Below, in pieces: positions 9,493 to 18,463 of a stretch of DNA of 64,000 nt. The notes under the pieces are model-generated. The model did no database searches. It was not told the origin of the DNA and saw only the letters and a program-made list of their open reading frames with translations. Every line of letters starts with the position of its first letter. Within the stretch, counting starts at the first letter, position 1. The position numbers were made by a program, and so were the translations under genes. Origin of the DNA: a candidate division KSB1 bacterium (GTDB lineage Bacteria; Electryoneota; RPQS01); assembly GCA_016214895.1 (NCBI GenBank), contig JACRMR010000013.1:66971-130970 (forward strand), given 5' to 3'.

Positions 9493-10871
9493 GACAAGGC
9501 CTGCGAGAGTTCCTCGGAAACCCGGGTGATATTTCCCGCGCCCATGACCAATACGACGTCACCGCGCTTGATGCGAGCGAGCGCGGAGCGGGTGATGTCC
9601 GGCGTCGCCAGGATCTCGACGGAGGACGCGCCGTGCGCGCGGGCGGAATCGGCAATCAGCTCGGACGTGATTCCAACCATCGATTGCTCGCGGGCGCCGT
9701 AGATCTCGGTTAACAAAACGCGGTCGGCCAGCGCCAGCACCCGGCCAAACTCATCGAAAAAGTCCCGTGTGCGTGTGAATAGGTGCGGTTGAAACAGGGC
9801 CACGAGTCGCCGATCCGGCCAGCTCAATCGCGCCGTGCGCAACACATTCTCGACCTCGGTTGGATGGTGCGCATAATCGTCAACGATTATTACCCCGGAG
9901 AATTCGCCCTTGACTTCAAAGCGCCGCCGTACGCCGGTGAACCCGGCCAGCCCTTCGCACGCGATCGCGCGCGGAATTTCGAGTTCATCCGCCGTGGCCA
10001 GCGCAGCCAGCGCATTCAATACGTTATGCCGTCCCGGAACTTGAAGCTCAAGCGTGCTTTCCGCCAAGCGGTTCGACAAGACCCGGCAACGCGAATGCGT
10101 CCCCAAAAACGCGAGGTCCATACCACGCAACTCACTGGCTTCCGAGAAGCCGTAAGTCAGGGTTGGGCGCTTGATGCGCGGCAGTACCGACTTCACCTCG
10201 GCGTCATCGCCGTACACGATCACGGTGCCGTAAAAGGGGACCCGTGACGCGAATTCCACGAATGCATCCTTGACCCCCTCCAGATCCCCATAAGTATCGA
10301 GATGCTCCGCTTCAATCGTTGTGATCACGGCCAGAGTCGGGGAGAGCTTGAGAAACGAACGGTCGAATTCATCGGCTTCGACAACCATGTAGTCACCGAT
10401 CCCGATGCGAGCGCCCGAGTCAATCGCGCGCACGATGCCGCCCACGATCAGCGTTGGGTTCCAGCCCGCGTGTTGCAGGATCGCGCCGACCATTGATGTC
10501 GTCGTCGTCTTGCCGTGTGTGCCCGCCACGGCGATTCCCGTCTTCATCCGCATCAACTCCGCCAGCATCTCGCTGCGCGGAATCGTCGGAATCCGCGCAT
10601 CCCGCGCGGCGCGCAACTCGACGTTTTCCGGTCTCACTGCCGATGAATACACGATGACGTCCGCCCCAATAATCTGCTCGGCCTGATGCGCGGCGTGAAT
10701 CCGCGCCCCCAGCCCCTGCAGTCGCTCGGTCACCGCTGACAGCTGCAGATCACTTCCGCTGACCGTGAAGCCGCGATTCAGCAACACCTCGGCTATGCCG
10801 CACATGCCCGCGCCGCCGATGCCAATCATGTGAACGTGCTTGATCCGGCGGAACGGACGCTGATTCGTCAT
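9489..10871 (-). CDS. murC: UDP-N-acetylmuramate--L-alanine ligase
   Basis: ATP-dependent Mur ligase that adds L-Ala to UDP-MurNAc. An N-terminal UDP-binding glycine loop (MIGIGGAGMCG) is followed by the ATP motif GTHGKTTTT (117-125) and DDYAHHPTE, characteristic of MurC. The length of 460 aa is standard. It overlaps murG and murB by four bases each. Confidence 0.96.
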   Translation of the reverse strand: MTNQRPFRRIKHVHMIGIGGAGMCGIAEVLLNRGFTVSGSDLQLSAVTERLQGLGARIHAAHQAEQIIGADVIVYSSAVRPENVELRAARDARIPTIPRSEMLAELMRMKTGIAVAGTHGKTTTTSMVGAILQHAGWNPTLIVGGIVRAIDSGARIGIGDYMVVEADEFDRSFLKLSPTLAVITTIEAEHLDTYGDLEGVKDAFVEFASRVPFYGTVIVYGDDAEVKSVLPRIKRPTLTYGFSEASELRGMDLAFLGTHSRCRVLSNRLAESTLELQVPGRHNVLNALAALATADELEIPRAIACEGLAGFTGVRRRFEVKGEFSGVIIVDDYAHHPTEVENVLRTARLSWPDRRLVALFQPHLFTRTRDFFDEFGRVLALADRVLLTEIYGAREQSMVGITSELIADSARAHGASSVEILATPDITRSALARIKRGDVVLVMGAGNITRVSEELSQALS

Positions 10872-12001
10872 GACTTGCTCGCCAATTCCATGGCAATGGC
10901 CGCGATGCGACGGGCCGCGTCCGGCTTTCCCAGACTTCGCATCGCCGCGGCCATCCCGCTCAGCCGCGCCGCGTCCCCCAGGAGTTCACTCACCGCGTGC
11001 AGTACGCGCGGACCCTCCAGTTCGCGATCCGCTATCCACGTTGCCGCGCCGACGGCCACTACCGACTGGGCATTGACGGTCTGATGATCGTCGGCCGCAT
11101 GCGGATACGGAACGAGGATCGCCGGCAGACCGGCCAACGCAAGTTCGGCGAGTGTCATGGCACCCGCGCGACACACAGACAAGTCGGCCGCCGCGTACGC
11201 AGTAGCCATGTCCTCAATGAAATCCAATACGGCCAGACGCCCTGCCGTGCGAGCTTCATGAATGAACTCGCGGCTGACACTGACCGGCACGCCGGACCGT
11301 CCGGTCTGCCAGATCACGTTGTAGGTCGCGATCATTTGCGGAAGTACAGTAGCCAGCGCCTCATTCACCGAACGCGCGCCCAGCGATCCGCCGAACACAA
11401 GTAGTGTCTTTCGCGATGGATCGAGTTTCCACCGTGCAAGCGAGCTTGCGCGGTCCATCACCCTGAATTCACTGCGAACCGGATTGCCCGTGAAGACGGC
11501 CTTCGCCGATCCAAGACGCTGCCGCGAATCGTCGAACCCCACGCAAATTGCGCCGGCACCGGCCGCCAGCTTGCGTGTCGTCACTCCCGGCAAGGAGTTC
11601 TGTTCCTGAATCAATGTGGGATATCCGAGTTTCTGTGCCACAAGTAGTACCGGACCCATGACGTAACCGCCGCTGCCAATGACGATCTGCGGGCGAACCG
11701 CGCGGAGCAAGCGGTAGCACTGCCCGAAACTGACGATCAGCTTTAGTGGCAGCGCGAGATTCTTCAAGATCCGCCGGCGCGCAAATCCCGAAATCCAAAT
11801 CGTCCGGAGGGCGAAGCCCGCGTGCGGAACGACCCGGTTTTCGACTCCCGCTTTGGTCCCGACGAATTGGATTTGCGCAGAAGGGTAGGACTCTTGGATC
11901 GCCTGTGCGATCGCGATTGCCGGGAAGACATGTCCGCCCGTGCCGCCCCCCGCGATCAGCACTCGAACTTCGTGCTGATTCGCTGATCCCCGCAAGTTCA
12001 T
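10868..12001 (-). CDS. murG: UDP-GlcNAc:lipid I N-acetylglucosaminyltransferase
   Basis: GT28 glycosyltransferase at the inner face of the cytoplasmic membrane that converts lipid I to lipid II. It shows VLIAGGGTGGHVFPA at the N-terminus, IGSGGYVMGP, QEQNSLPG and a late Gly-rich donor site. The frame is open far upstream into ftsW, but that part is only ftsW read in another frame. ATG 12001 gives 377 aa and a four-base ATGA overlap with the ftsW stop, the pattern used across this operon. Confidence 0.95.
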   Translation of the reverse strand: MNLRGSANQHEVRVLIAGGGTGGHVFPAIAIAQAIQESYPSAQIQFVGTKAGVENRVVPHAGFALRTIWISGFARRRILKNLALPLKLIVSFGQCYRLLRAVRPQIVIGSGGYVMGPVLLVAQKLGYPTLIQEQNSLPGVTTRKLAAGAGAICVGFDDSRQRLGSAKAVFTGNPVRSEFRVMDRASSLARWKLDPSRKTLLVFGGSLGARSVNEALATVLPQMIATYNVIWQTGRSGVPVSVSREFIHEARTAGRLAVLDFIEDMATAYAAADLSVCRAGAMTLAELALAGLPAILVPYPHAADDHQTVNAQSVVAVGAATWIADRELEGPRVLHAVSELLGDAARLSGMAAAMRSLGKPDAARRIAAIAMELASKS

Positions 12002-13158
12002 GCGACCCGGCTGCCGACCGATTGCGACTGACGCGAAATGTTCAGCAGGACTCCGATGGCGCCCAGCGTCATGAGCAAGGACGATCCTCCGTACGAAAAG
12101 AGCGGCAGTGGCTGACCGGTGGCCGGCAACACGCCCATCGTCACGCCCATGTTTACGACGGCGGACAACGCCAGCGTCGCCGTGATGCCGGCCGCCACGT
12201 AATACCCAAATGTGTCGGGTGCGTTCCGCGCGATTCGCCACGCCCGACTGATCAGCAGCAAGTACATTCCGATCAGAGTCGTCGCGCCGACAAAACCCCA
12301 CTCTTCGCCGACAATCGAAAAGATGAAGTCCTTGAACGGCTCCGGGAGGAAAAAGTGCTTCTGGGTTGACGCTCCCAGGCCGACGCCCGCAAGTCCGCCT
12401 TGCCCAATGCCGATCAGTGATTGTTTCACGTGATAGCTTGACTGCAGCGGGTCGAGAATCCCCGCGAAATAGGACGACAGTCGGTCATGCATATAGGGCG
12501 TGAACCAAGCCACCAGTGCGAAGACGACGATCGCGCCGAGGCCCGGCAGAATAAACGGCTTCAGCCTGACTCCCGATAGGTACAATAGTACTGCCGCCGT
12601 GCCGAGGATCAAGACCGCCATCGACAAGTTGGGTTCGAGCATCACAAGACCGAGCACGACACCCACTGTCATCAGATACCCTTGGTACAGCTTGCGCGCA
12701 GCGTGCCGGCTCTGTTGTTCCTGCGCTGAGACCCGCATGGCGAAGTAAATGATGAGCGCGAACTTGGTCAGTTCGGCCGGTTGAAAACTGATTCCGAATA
12801 GGGTCAGCCAGCGGTGGGCGGTCGCGCCGTGAGGTTGTTTCACAAAGAGCACCGCAATCAACATCAACACCGCGGCGATCACCGCCCATCGCGCAATCCG
12901 TTGCAACCAGCGATAGTCCGTGAACATCATCGCGACCAGGACCAGGGCACCCAATCCCAGCCGCGCCACGTGATTCCAGAAGATCGCCCCGATCTGTCCA
13001 AGGTGGAATTGCCACGAGTGCACGGCCGATGACGTCAGCACAAACAGCGCACCATACATCGAAATCGCCGTGGCCGCGACCAACAGCCAGATATCGTAGC
13101 CCGCGCGGCGTTCAAGCGTACGTACCGATCCGGTAGAGGATGTCGTGGGGGAGTTCAT
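11998..13158 (-). CDS. ftsW: Septal SEDS peptidoglycan polymerase FtsW
   Basis: Multi-spanning SEDS-family glycosyltransferase, 386 aa with about ten hydrophobic segments. SEDS landmarks include the AELTKFALI segment, the large loop with the LSSYFAGILDPLQSSYHVKQSLIGIGQGGLAG stretch (broken here only for naming), and a late FSYGGSS motif. It polymerises lipid II together with FtsI, which is encoded in the same operon. It overlaps murD and murG by four bases. Confidence 0.95.
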   Translation of the reverse strand: MNSPTTSSTGSVRTLERRAGYDIWLLVAATAISMYGALFVLTSSAVHSWQFHLGQIGAIFWNHVARLGLGALVLVAMMFTDYRWLQRIARWAVIAAVLMLIAVLFVKQPHGATAHRWLTLFGISFQPAELTKFALIIYFAMRVSAQEQQSRHAARKLYQGYLMTVGVVLGLVMLEPNLSMAVLILGTAAVLLYLSGVRLKPFILPGLGAIVVFALVAWFTPYMHDRLSSYFAGILDPLQSSYHVKQSLIGIGQGGLAGVGLGASTQKHFFLPEPFKDFIFSIVGEEWGFVGATTLIGMYLLLISRAWRIARNAPDTFGYYVAAGITATLALSAVVNMGVTMGVLPATGQPLPLFSYGGSSLLMTLGAIGVLLNISRQSQSVGSRVA

Positions 13159-14498
13159 GATTCGCGTACCAGATTCTTGAATTCCGTGCCGCGCTGCTCA
13201 AAGTCTCGATACTGATCGAAAGATGCGCACCCCGGAGACAAGAGAATCGTATCTCCAGCCACCGCCTCGGAACGGGCGATCACCAATGCGCTCGCAAGAT
13301 CATCCGTGGTCTTGACGGGGAATTCGTCTGGGAGTTCCTGCGACAGCTTCTGCCGGGACTCCCCGAAGGCGATGATCGATTTCAGTGGCTTGCCGAGTCG
13401 CTCGGCCAGTGGCGCAAACGACTCCGGTTTTGCACGCCCGCCAAAAAGCAGAATTACATTGCTTGCGAACGAGTCAAGCGCGGTCATGGTGGCAATCAGA
13501 TTCGTGCTTTTCGAATCGTTGAAGTAGCGGATGCCCGATCGTTCAGCCACAAACTCAATGCGATGTTCCACGGCCCTGGCCGACCGAAGTCCCTGCCTGA
13601 TCGCGGCCACGCTGCAGCCGAAACTCACCGCCGCCCCCGCCGCCGCCAGTGCGTTCAGTGCGTTGTGCCGACCGGGCAACGGGAATTCGTCGCGATTCAG
13701 TATGATTTCGATGTTCCCGTCGTGCGCCCAAACCAGCTTGTTCTCTTCAAGACGGAACTCTGCGTTGCCGTCCGCGCCGAAGTGTACTTTGCTTGACCCG
13801 ATGCCCGCTTCCACGGACTGCACCCAGGTGTTTGCCGAGTTCAACACGGCGAATTGTGAACTGGTTTGATTCCGGAATAGCCGCGATTTCACTTCCGCGT
13901 AACTTGCCATGTCACCGTGACGATCGAGATGGTTCTCATACAGATTTAGCAACACGCCGACGTCCGGCTTGATCGTAGGACTGTACTCCAATTGATAGCT
14001 GGAAACCTCTACGACGAATACCCGGGTCTCGGGCGCGGGCAGGCGAGTTGACCACGCCGTCCCGACGTTCCCCGCCATCTCTACGTGCAAACCCGCGGCT
14101 CGCAGGATTCCGGCGATGAGATTCACCGTGGTCGTCTTGCCGTTCGAGCCCGTCACGGCGATCCACCGACCCTGCCAGACCCGCGACGCCAACTCGAGCT
14201 CCGACCAAATCGGTACCCCACGGTCCAGCCAGCGGCGTACCCACGCGTCGGGCGGCACGACGCCGGGCGAGAGAATCACCAAATCGAACTCTTCGCTCTC
14301 CAGCCGCGCATGCCCGCCCGTCTCGCAGCGGATGCCTCGGGCGATCAGCTCCTCCAAGTGATCGCCCAACTCCTGCTGCGATTTCCGATCGGAAACCAAC
14401 ACACTCCCGCCGAGCCGTTTGGCAAGCAGTGCGGCGCCGATGCCGCTGCGTGCCATTCCTACCACCGCCACTTGTTTGCCGCTCAGAAATCTATCCAA
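13155..14498 (-). CDS. murD: UDP-N-acetylmuramoyl-L-alanine--D-glutamate ligase
   Basis: Mur ligase adding D-Glu. The N-terminal domain carries VVGMARSGIG and the ATP loop VTGSNGKTTT is at 115-124. C-terminal motifs include FNDSKSTN and LLSPGCASFDQY, both diagnostic of MurD. The start is TTG at 14498, one base after the mraY stop; no nearby ATG or GTG gives a better N-terminus. 447 aa. Confidence 0.94.
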   Translation of the reverse strand: MDRFLSGKQVAVVGMARSGIGAALLAKRLGGSVLVSDRKSQQELGDHLEELIARGIRCETGGHARLESEEFDLVILSPGVVPPDAWVRRWLDRGVPIWSELELASRVWQGRWIAVTGSNGKTTTVNLIAGILRAAGLHVEMAGNVGTAWSTRLPAPETRVFVVEVSSYQLEYSPTIKPDVGVLLNLYENHLDRHGDMASYAEVKSRLFRNQTSSQFAVLNSANTWVQSVEAGIGSSKVHFGADGNAEFRLEENKLVWAHDGNIEIILNRDEFPLPGRHNALNALAAAGAAVSFGCSVAAIRQGLRSARAVEHRIEFVAERSGIRYFNDSKSTNLIATMTALDSFASNVILLFGGRAKPESFAPLAERLGKPLKSIIAFGESRQKLSQELPDEFPVKTTDDLASALVIARSEAVAGDTILLSPGCASFDQYRDFEQRGTEFKNLVRES

Positions 14499-14499
14499 A

Positions 14500-15618
14500 T
14501 TACCGTACCTTGAACATCGTCAGACTTACCAGCACTAACAGCACTTCCATGATCCAGAATCTCACCACAACTTTGGACTCGTGCCACCCCAACTGCTCAA
14601 AGTGATGATGCAGCGGTGCCATCAAGAATACCCTTCGCCCGGCGCCGTACCTTCGTTTTGTGTACTTGAAGTAGAGCCGCTGCACGATCACGCTGAGGGC
14701 CTCGATCACAAAAATGCCGCCGATTACAATCAGGAACAGCTCCTTCTTGAGCAGAATCGCCATGGTCCCCAACGCCGCGCCGAGCGCTAAGGCACCGGTG
14801 TCGCCCATGAACACCTGCGCCGGATAGCCATTGTACCACAAGAACCCAAGCCCCGCGCCGACCAGCGCCGCGCAGAATACCGTGAGCTCGCCCGCCCCCT
14901 CCAGGTAAATTACATTCAGATAGTCCGCGAACTTGACGTTTCCCGTGACATAGCTCATCGCGGCAAACGCCATCGCCGCAATCGAGATGACGCCGATGGC
15001 AAGCCCATCCAGGCCGTCCGTAAGATTCACACCGTTCGACGTTCCCGTCACGACCACCACGACCACCAGCGGATACAGGATGCCGAAGTTCAGCATCACG
15101 TTCTTCAAGAACGGGAGCGTGGTTAAGGTGATGTTCTCGGAGAAATTTAGACCGAAGACGTGGGGATAGAGCAGGATGAACACCAGAATCAGCAGGCCGA
15201 GCCCAATCTGTCCAGCCAACTTGTACTTGGCCACCAGCCCCTTCTTGATCTTCTTTACCGCCTTCAAGTAGTCGTCGAAGAAGCCGACCACCCCCATCCA
15301 TAGAAACGATACCAACGTCAACAATACGTAGAAATTCGTAAGATTAGCAAAGAGCAGCGTGGGCACGGCCACGCAGAATAGAATCATCAATCCACCCATC
15401 GTCGGCGTTCCTGCCTTGGCCAGATGAGTGCGCGGACCGTCCTGGCGAATCTCCTCGCCGATCTGGTTCTGCTGTAACTTGCGGATCATCCATGGCCCGA
15501 CAAGGAATGAAAGGAGCAACGCGGTCACCGCCGCAGCCGCCGAACGAAATGTGATGTAACGAAACAGATTCGCTCCGACCACCACATCCCGCAGCGACAT
15601 GAACAGGTGGTATAGCAT
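14500..15618 (-). CDS. mraY: Phospho-MurNAc-pentapeptide transferase
   Basis: Integral membrane enzyme attaching phospho-MurNAc-pentapeptide to undecaprenyl phosphate (lipid I). It shows PTMGG, the catalytic DDYLK aspartate pair, NGVNLTDGLDGLA, FMGDTGALALG and a late PLHHHFE motif. There are about ten membrane segments, and the length of 372 aa is normal. The stop of murF and this start overlap by one base (TGATG). Confidence 0.96.
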   Translation of the reverse strand: MLYHLFMSLRDVVVGANLFRYITFRSAAAAVTALLLSFLVGPWMIRKLQQNQIGEEIRQDGPRTHLAKAGTPTMGGLMILFCVAVPTLLFANLTNFYVLLTLVSFLWMGVVGFFDDYLKAVKKIKKGLVAKYKLAGQIGLGLLILVFILLYPHVFGLNFSENITLTTLPFLKNVMLNFGILYPLVVVVVVTGTSNGVNLTDGLDGLAIGVISIAAMAFAAMSYVTGNVKFADYLNVIYLEGAGELTVFCAALVGAGLGFLWYNGYPAQVFMGDTGALALGAALGTMAILLKKELFLIVIGGIFVIEALSVIVQRLYFKYTKRRYGAGRRVFLMAPLHHHFEQLGWHESKVVVRFWIMEVLLVLVSLTMFKVR

Positions 15619-16994
15619 CAGGCAAACAACTTGCGCAGTTGAGGCATCAGCTGATCCAATTGCACGCTGCGTGAACCCTTGAGAAGCAGCACGTCAATCC
15701 CGTCAACCAGCCGCGGCAGACTCGCAGCCATCTCAGAAACCGACGCCGTCTCCATGGCATTGATCCCGCGCTCGGCGAGGCGTGCAGCCGCTCCGCTCCA
15801 TCCGGATCCAACGAAAATGACTCGCGGAATTCCGAACGAACTCAGGTCGTTCGTCAGTCGCCGATGCTCTTCCTCCGAAAATTCGCCCAGTTCCGCCATC
15901 GTTCCAAGTATCGCCATTTTATTGCCGGAGAAGGTCGCGAGCGTTGTCAACGCTGCGCGCATACTTGCCGGATTCGCATTGTAGCTGTCGTCTAATACGC
16001 GCAAGCGGCCCAGTTGTTCGACGCGCATGCGCCCGGGTACACCCACCCAGTTCCTGACCGTATCACGACAGGCCTCCAAGGGAACTCCGAGGCTGCCCGC
16101 GATGGCGAGTCCGGCCAGCGCCGCCAGCGCGGCTGGTTGCCCCGGAATGTTCAGCTCATACGAAACGTCGCGCAGTGTAAACCTCATCCCCCCAAGCTCA
16201 TTTGTGCTCCGTTCCTGCGCGCGAAAGTATTCGCCGGACCAGCCTTCGCCAGGTTCGCCAAAGCCGTAGCCAATTACCTGTCGGCACCGGCTGGACTCAA
16301 TTCGGCAGAGCTCGTCGCCCGTGTGAACAAATGCCACACCCGCTTCCGCAACTGCATCATAGAGTTGGCCCTTGGTGCGCGCCACGGCGGTAAGTGTGCC
16401 GAATCCCGCCATATGTGCCCGTGCGATTGAGGTCACCAGTCCGTGAGTGGGCTGCGAGATCGCGCACAATTCCCCGATCTCGCCCGTGCGCGAAGCCCCC
16501 ATTTCAACCACAAGTACTTGTTTCTCGCCGGACATTGATAAGAGGGTGAGGGGGACGCCGAGCTGGTTGTTGAGATTGCCTTCCGTGCCGCCAACATCGT
16601 ATCGTACCGCAAGCAGCTTCAGCAAGATGTCCTTGGTGGACGTCTTGCCGTTTGACCCGGTAATGCCGACCACCGGCACGGAGAACTGCCGGCGCCACGC
16701 TTTACCCGCAAGTTGCAAGGATGACAGTGTATCATCGACCACGATCTGTCGATGAGCCTGCGCCGGATTTCGCGATGCCCACTGCGCGCAAACAATCGCC
16801 GACTTCGCGCCCGCGGCAAACGCGCGCTCAACGTAATCGTGCCCGTCATGCTCGCCGACCACCGCGATGAAGGTGTCCCCGGCTTGAAGCTTACGCGAGT
16901 CGTAACAGACGGGTCCCAGCGGTGCGTCTGCCATCCCGCTGGGACAACTTGCCCCAACCGCGGCGCAGAACCAACCGATCGTCGGCAGCCTCAC
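15618..16994 (-). CDS. murF: UDP-MurNAc-tripeptide--D-Ala-D-Ala ligase
   Basis: Mur ligase that completes the pentapeptide precursor. It has the ATP motif ITGSNGKTSTKD, EMGASRTGEI and LDDSYNANPASM, typical of MurF. The start is GTG at 16994, overlapping the murE stop (GTGA). 458 aa. No ddl gene for D-Ala-D-Ala synthesis lies in this cluster. Confidence 0.95.
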   Translation of the reverse strand: MRLPTIGWFCAAVGASCPSGMADAPLGPVCYDSRKLQAGDTFIAVVGEHDGHDYVERAFAAGAKSAIVCAQWASRNPAQAHRQIVVDDTLSSLQLAGKAWRRQFSVPVVGITGSNGKTSTKDILLKLLAVRYDVGGTEGNLNNQLGVPLTLLSMSGEKQVLVVEMGASRTGEIGELCAISQPTHGLVTSIARAHMAGFGTLTAVARTKGQLYDAVAEAGVAFVHTGDELCRIESSRCRQVIGYGFGEPGEGWSGEYFRAQERSTNELGGMRFTLRDVSYELNIPGQPAALAALAGLAIAGSLGVPLEACRDTVRNWVGVPGRMRVEQLGRLRVLDDSYNANPASMRAALTTLATFSGNKMAILGTMAELGEFSEEEHRRLTNDLSSFGIPRVIFVGSGWSGAAARLAERGINAMETASVSEMAASLPRLVDGIDVLLLKGSRSVQLDQLMPQLRKLFA

Positions 16995-18445
16995 GCGAGA
17001 TATCCTGTCCGCTGCAGCCAGCCCCTCACGACTTCGCGATCGTCGAACGGATACTGCTTCCCCGCGATCTCCTGATACAATTCGTGCCCTTTTCCGGCAA
17101 CGACAATCACATCTCCGGCGACAGCTTGTTGCAATGCGCTTTCGATGGCCGCCCGCCTGTCCGCGGTACGTTCGTAAGCGTATCCAGTCGGGAATCCAGC
17201 GGCGATCTCATCGAGGATTGCCTCCGGATCCTCGCTGCGGGGATTATCGCTCGTGATCCAGACCTGATCGCACCATCGCGCCGCCGTGGCGGCCAGCAAC
17301 GGTCGCTTGCCCCGGTCGCGGTCACCCCCCGCGCCGAAAACCGATACGACCCGATGCGGCTTCAACGCGCGAACGGTCTGCAAGACTTTCTCGAGTGCAT
17401 CGGGCGTATGTGCGTAGTCGATGATGACGGTGAACGGCGCCCGGCTCGGCACGGCTTCCGTCCGGCCCCTCGCAGCGTGAATTCCGCGCAACGACTCAAC
17501 AATGGGATCGAGACTCAAACCAACTTCCCGGGCGGTCGCGATTACCGCCAGGACGTTTGACACGTTGAATCCGCCGACGAGCGGTGTCGTGACCCGCGGC
17601 GTCGATGATCCTTCTGCGAGCTCAAACTCGATCTGCCCGGCCCGCAATTCCAAGTTCGTCGCGCGATAGCGAGCGCCGGGTCCAATCCCGTAAGTGACTT
17701 TGTGGCCCGCTGCCGCCGCCAGGAATCGATCGGCCAACGGACTGTCCAAATTGATCACAGCGCTCCCGCCCGATTCCTGCTCGCGGAACAACCGTAACTT
17801 CGCGTCGATGTACCTTTCCTCAGTTCGATGGTAGTCGAGGTGATCGCGCGTGAGGTTCGTAAACACGGTGACTCGGAACGGCAACTTCCAGGTGCGCTCC
17901 AGATCAATGCCGATGGACGTTGCCTCCATCACCACATGACTGACGCCCGTTCGGATCATCTCCGCAAGGTGCGTGGCGATTACCGGGGCCTCGGGAGTCG
18001 TGCGTGATGATCCGGCAGCAAACACGCCGTACTCAACGCCCAGCGTTCCGATCACGCCGCAGTTCAGGCCGTTCGTCGCCAGCACCTGCCGCAGCACGGT
18101 TGCAACCGTCGTCTTACCGTTCGTCCCGGTCACTCCGATCAGGGTGAGCGCCCGTTCGGGATGTCCGTAAACCGCCCACGACGCTTCGGCCATCGCGCGT
18201 CGCACATTCCCGGCGACCAGAGTCGGCAATCCCGCGATCGGAGCCTGTGCCATGAGCGCGACCGCGCCGCGACTTCGCGCTTCATCCACATACCGTATGG
18301 CATCAACGTTGAGACCCGGAACCGCTACAAACAAGTCGCCGGTCCGCACCGTCCGCGAGTCGTTCGTGATCCCCGTGACCGCGACGTCCTCGCCGACCGC
18401 GCGGCAGCCCTCAATCTCACGAGCCAGCTCAGATAACCGAGGCAC
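16991..18445 (-). CDS. murE: UDP-MurNAc-L-Ala-D-Glu ligase, meso-diaminopimelate type
   Basis: Mur ligase adding the third stem residue. It has the ATP motif GVTGTNGKTT and, near the C-terminus, SDNPRSEDP. The DNPR motif is the known signature for meso-DAP rather than lysine, so the wall is DAP-type as in Gram-negatives. The start is GTG at 18445, 18 bases after the ftsI stop; an ATG just upstream is out of frame. 484 aa. Confidence 0.95.
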   Translation of the reverse strand: MPRLSELAREIEGCRAVGEDVAVTGITNDSRTVRTGDLFVAVPGLNVDAIRYVDEARSRGAVALMAQAPIAGLPTLVAGNVRRAMAEASWAVYGHPERALTLIGVTGTNGKTTVATVLRQVLATNGLNCGVIGTLGVEYGVFAAGSSRTTPEAPVIATHLAEMIRTGVSHVVMEATSIGIDLERTWKLPFRVTVFTNLTRDHLDYHRTEERYIDAKLRLFREQESGGSAVINLDSPLADRFLAAAAGHKVTYGIGPGARYRATNLELRAGQIEFELAEGSSTPRVTTPLVGGFNVSNVLAVIATAREVGLSLDPIVESLRGIHAARGRTEAVPSRAPFTVIIDYAHTPDALEKVLQTVRALKPHRVVSVFGAGGDRDRGKRPLLAATAARWCDQVWITSDNPRSEDPEAILDEIAAGFPTGYAYERTADRRAAIESALQQAVAGDVIVVAGKGHELYQEIAGKQYPFDDREVVRGWLQRTGYLA

Positions 18446-18463
18446 GTGCGATTTCCATGTCGC

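Noticed and set aside
12002-12301. N-terminal extension of murG
   Set aside because: It is ftsW sequence in another frame; ATG 12001 gives the family N-terminus and the operon's ATGA overlap.
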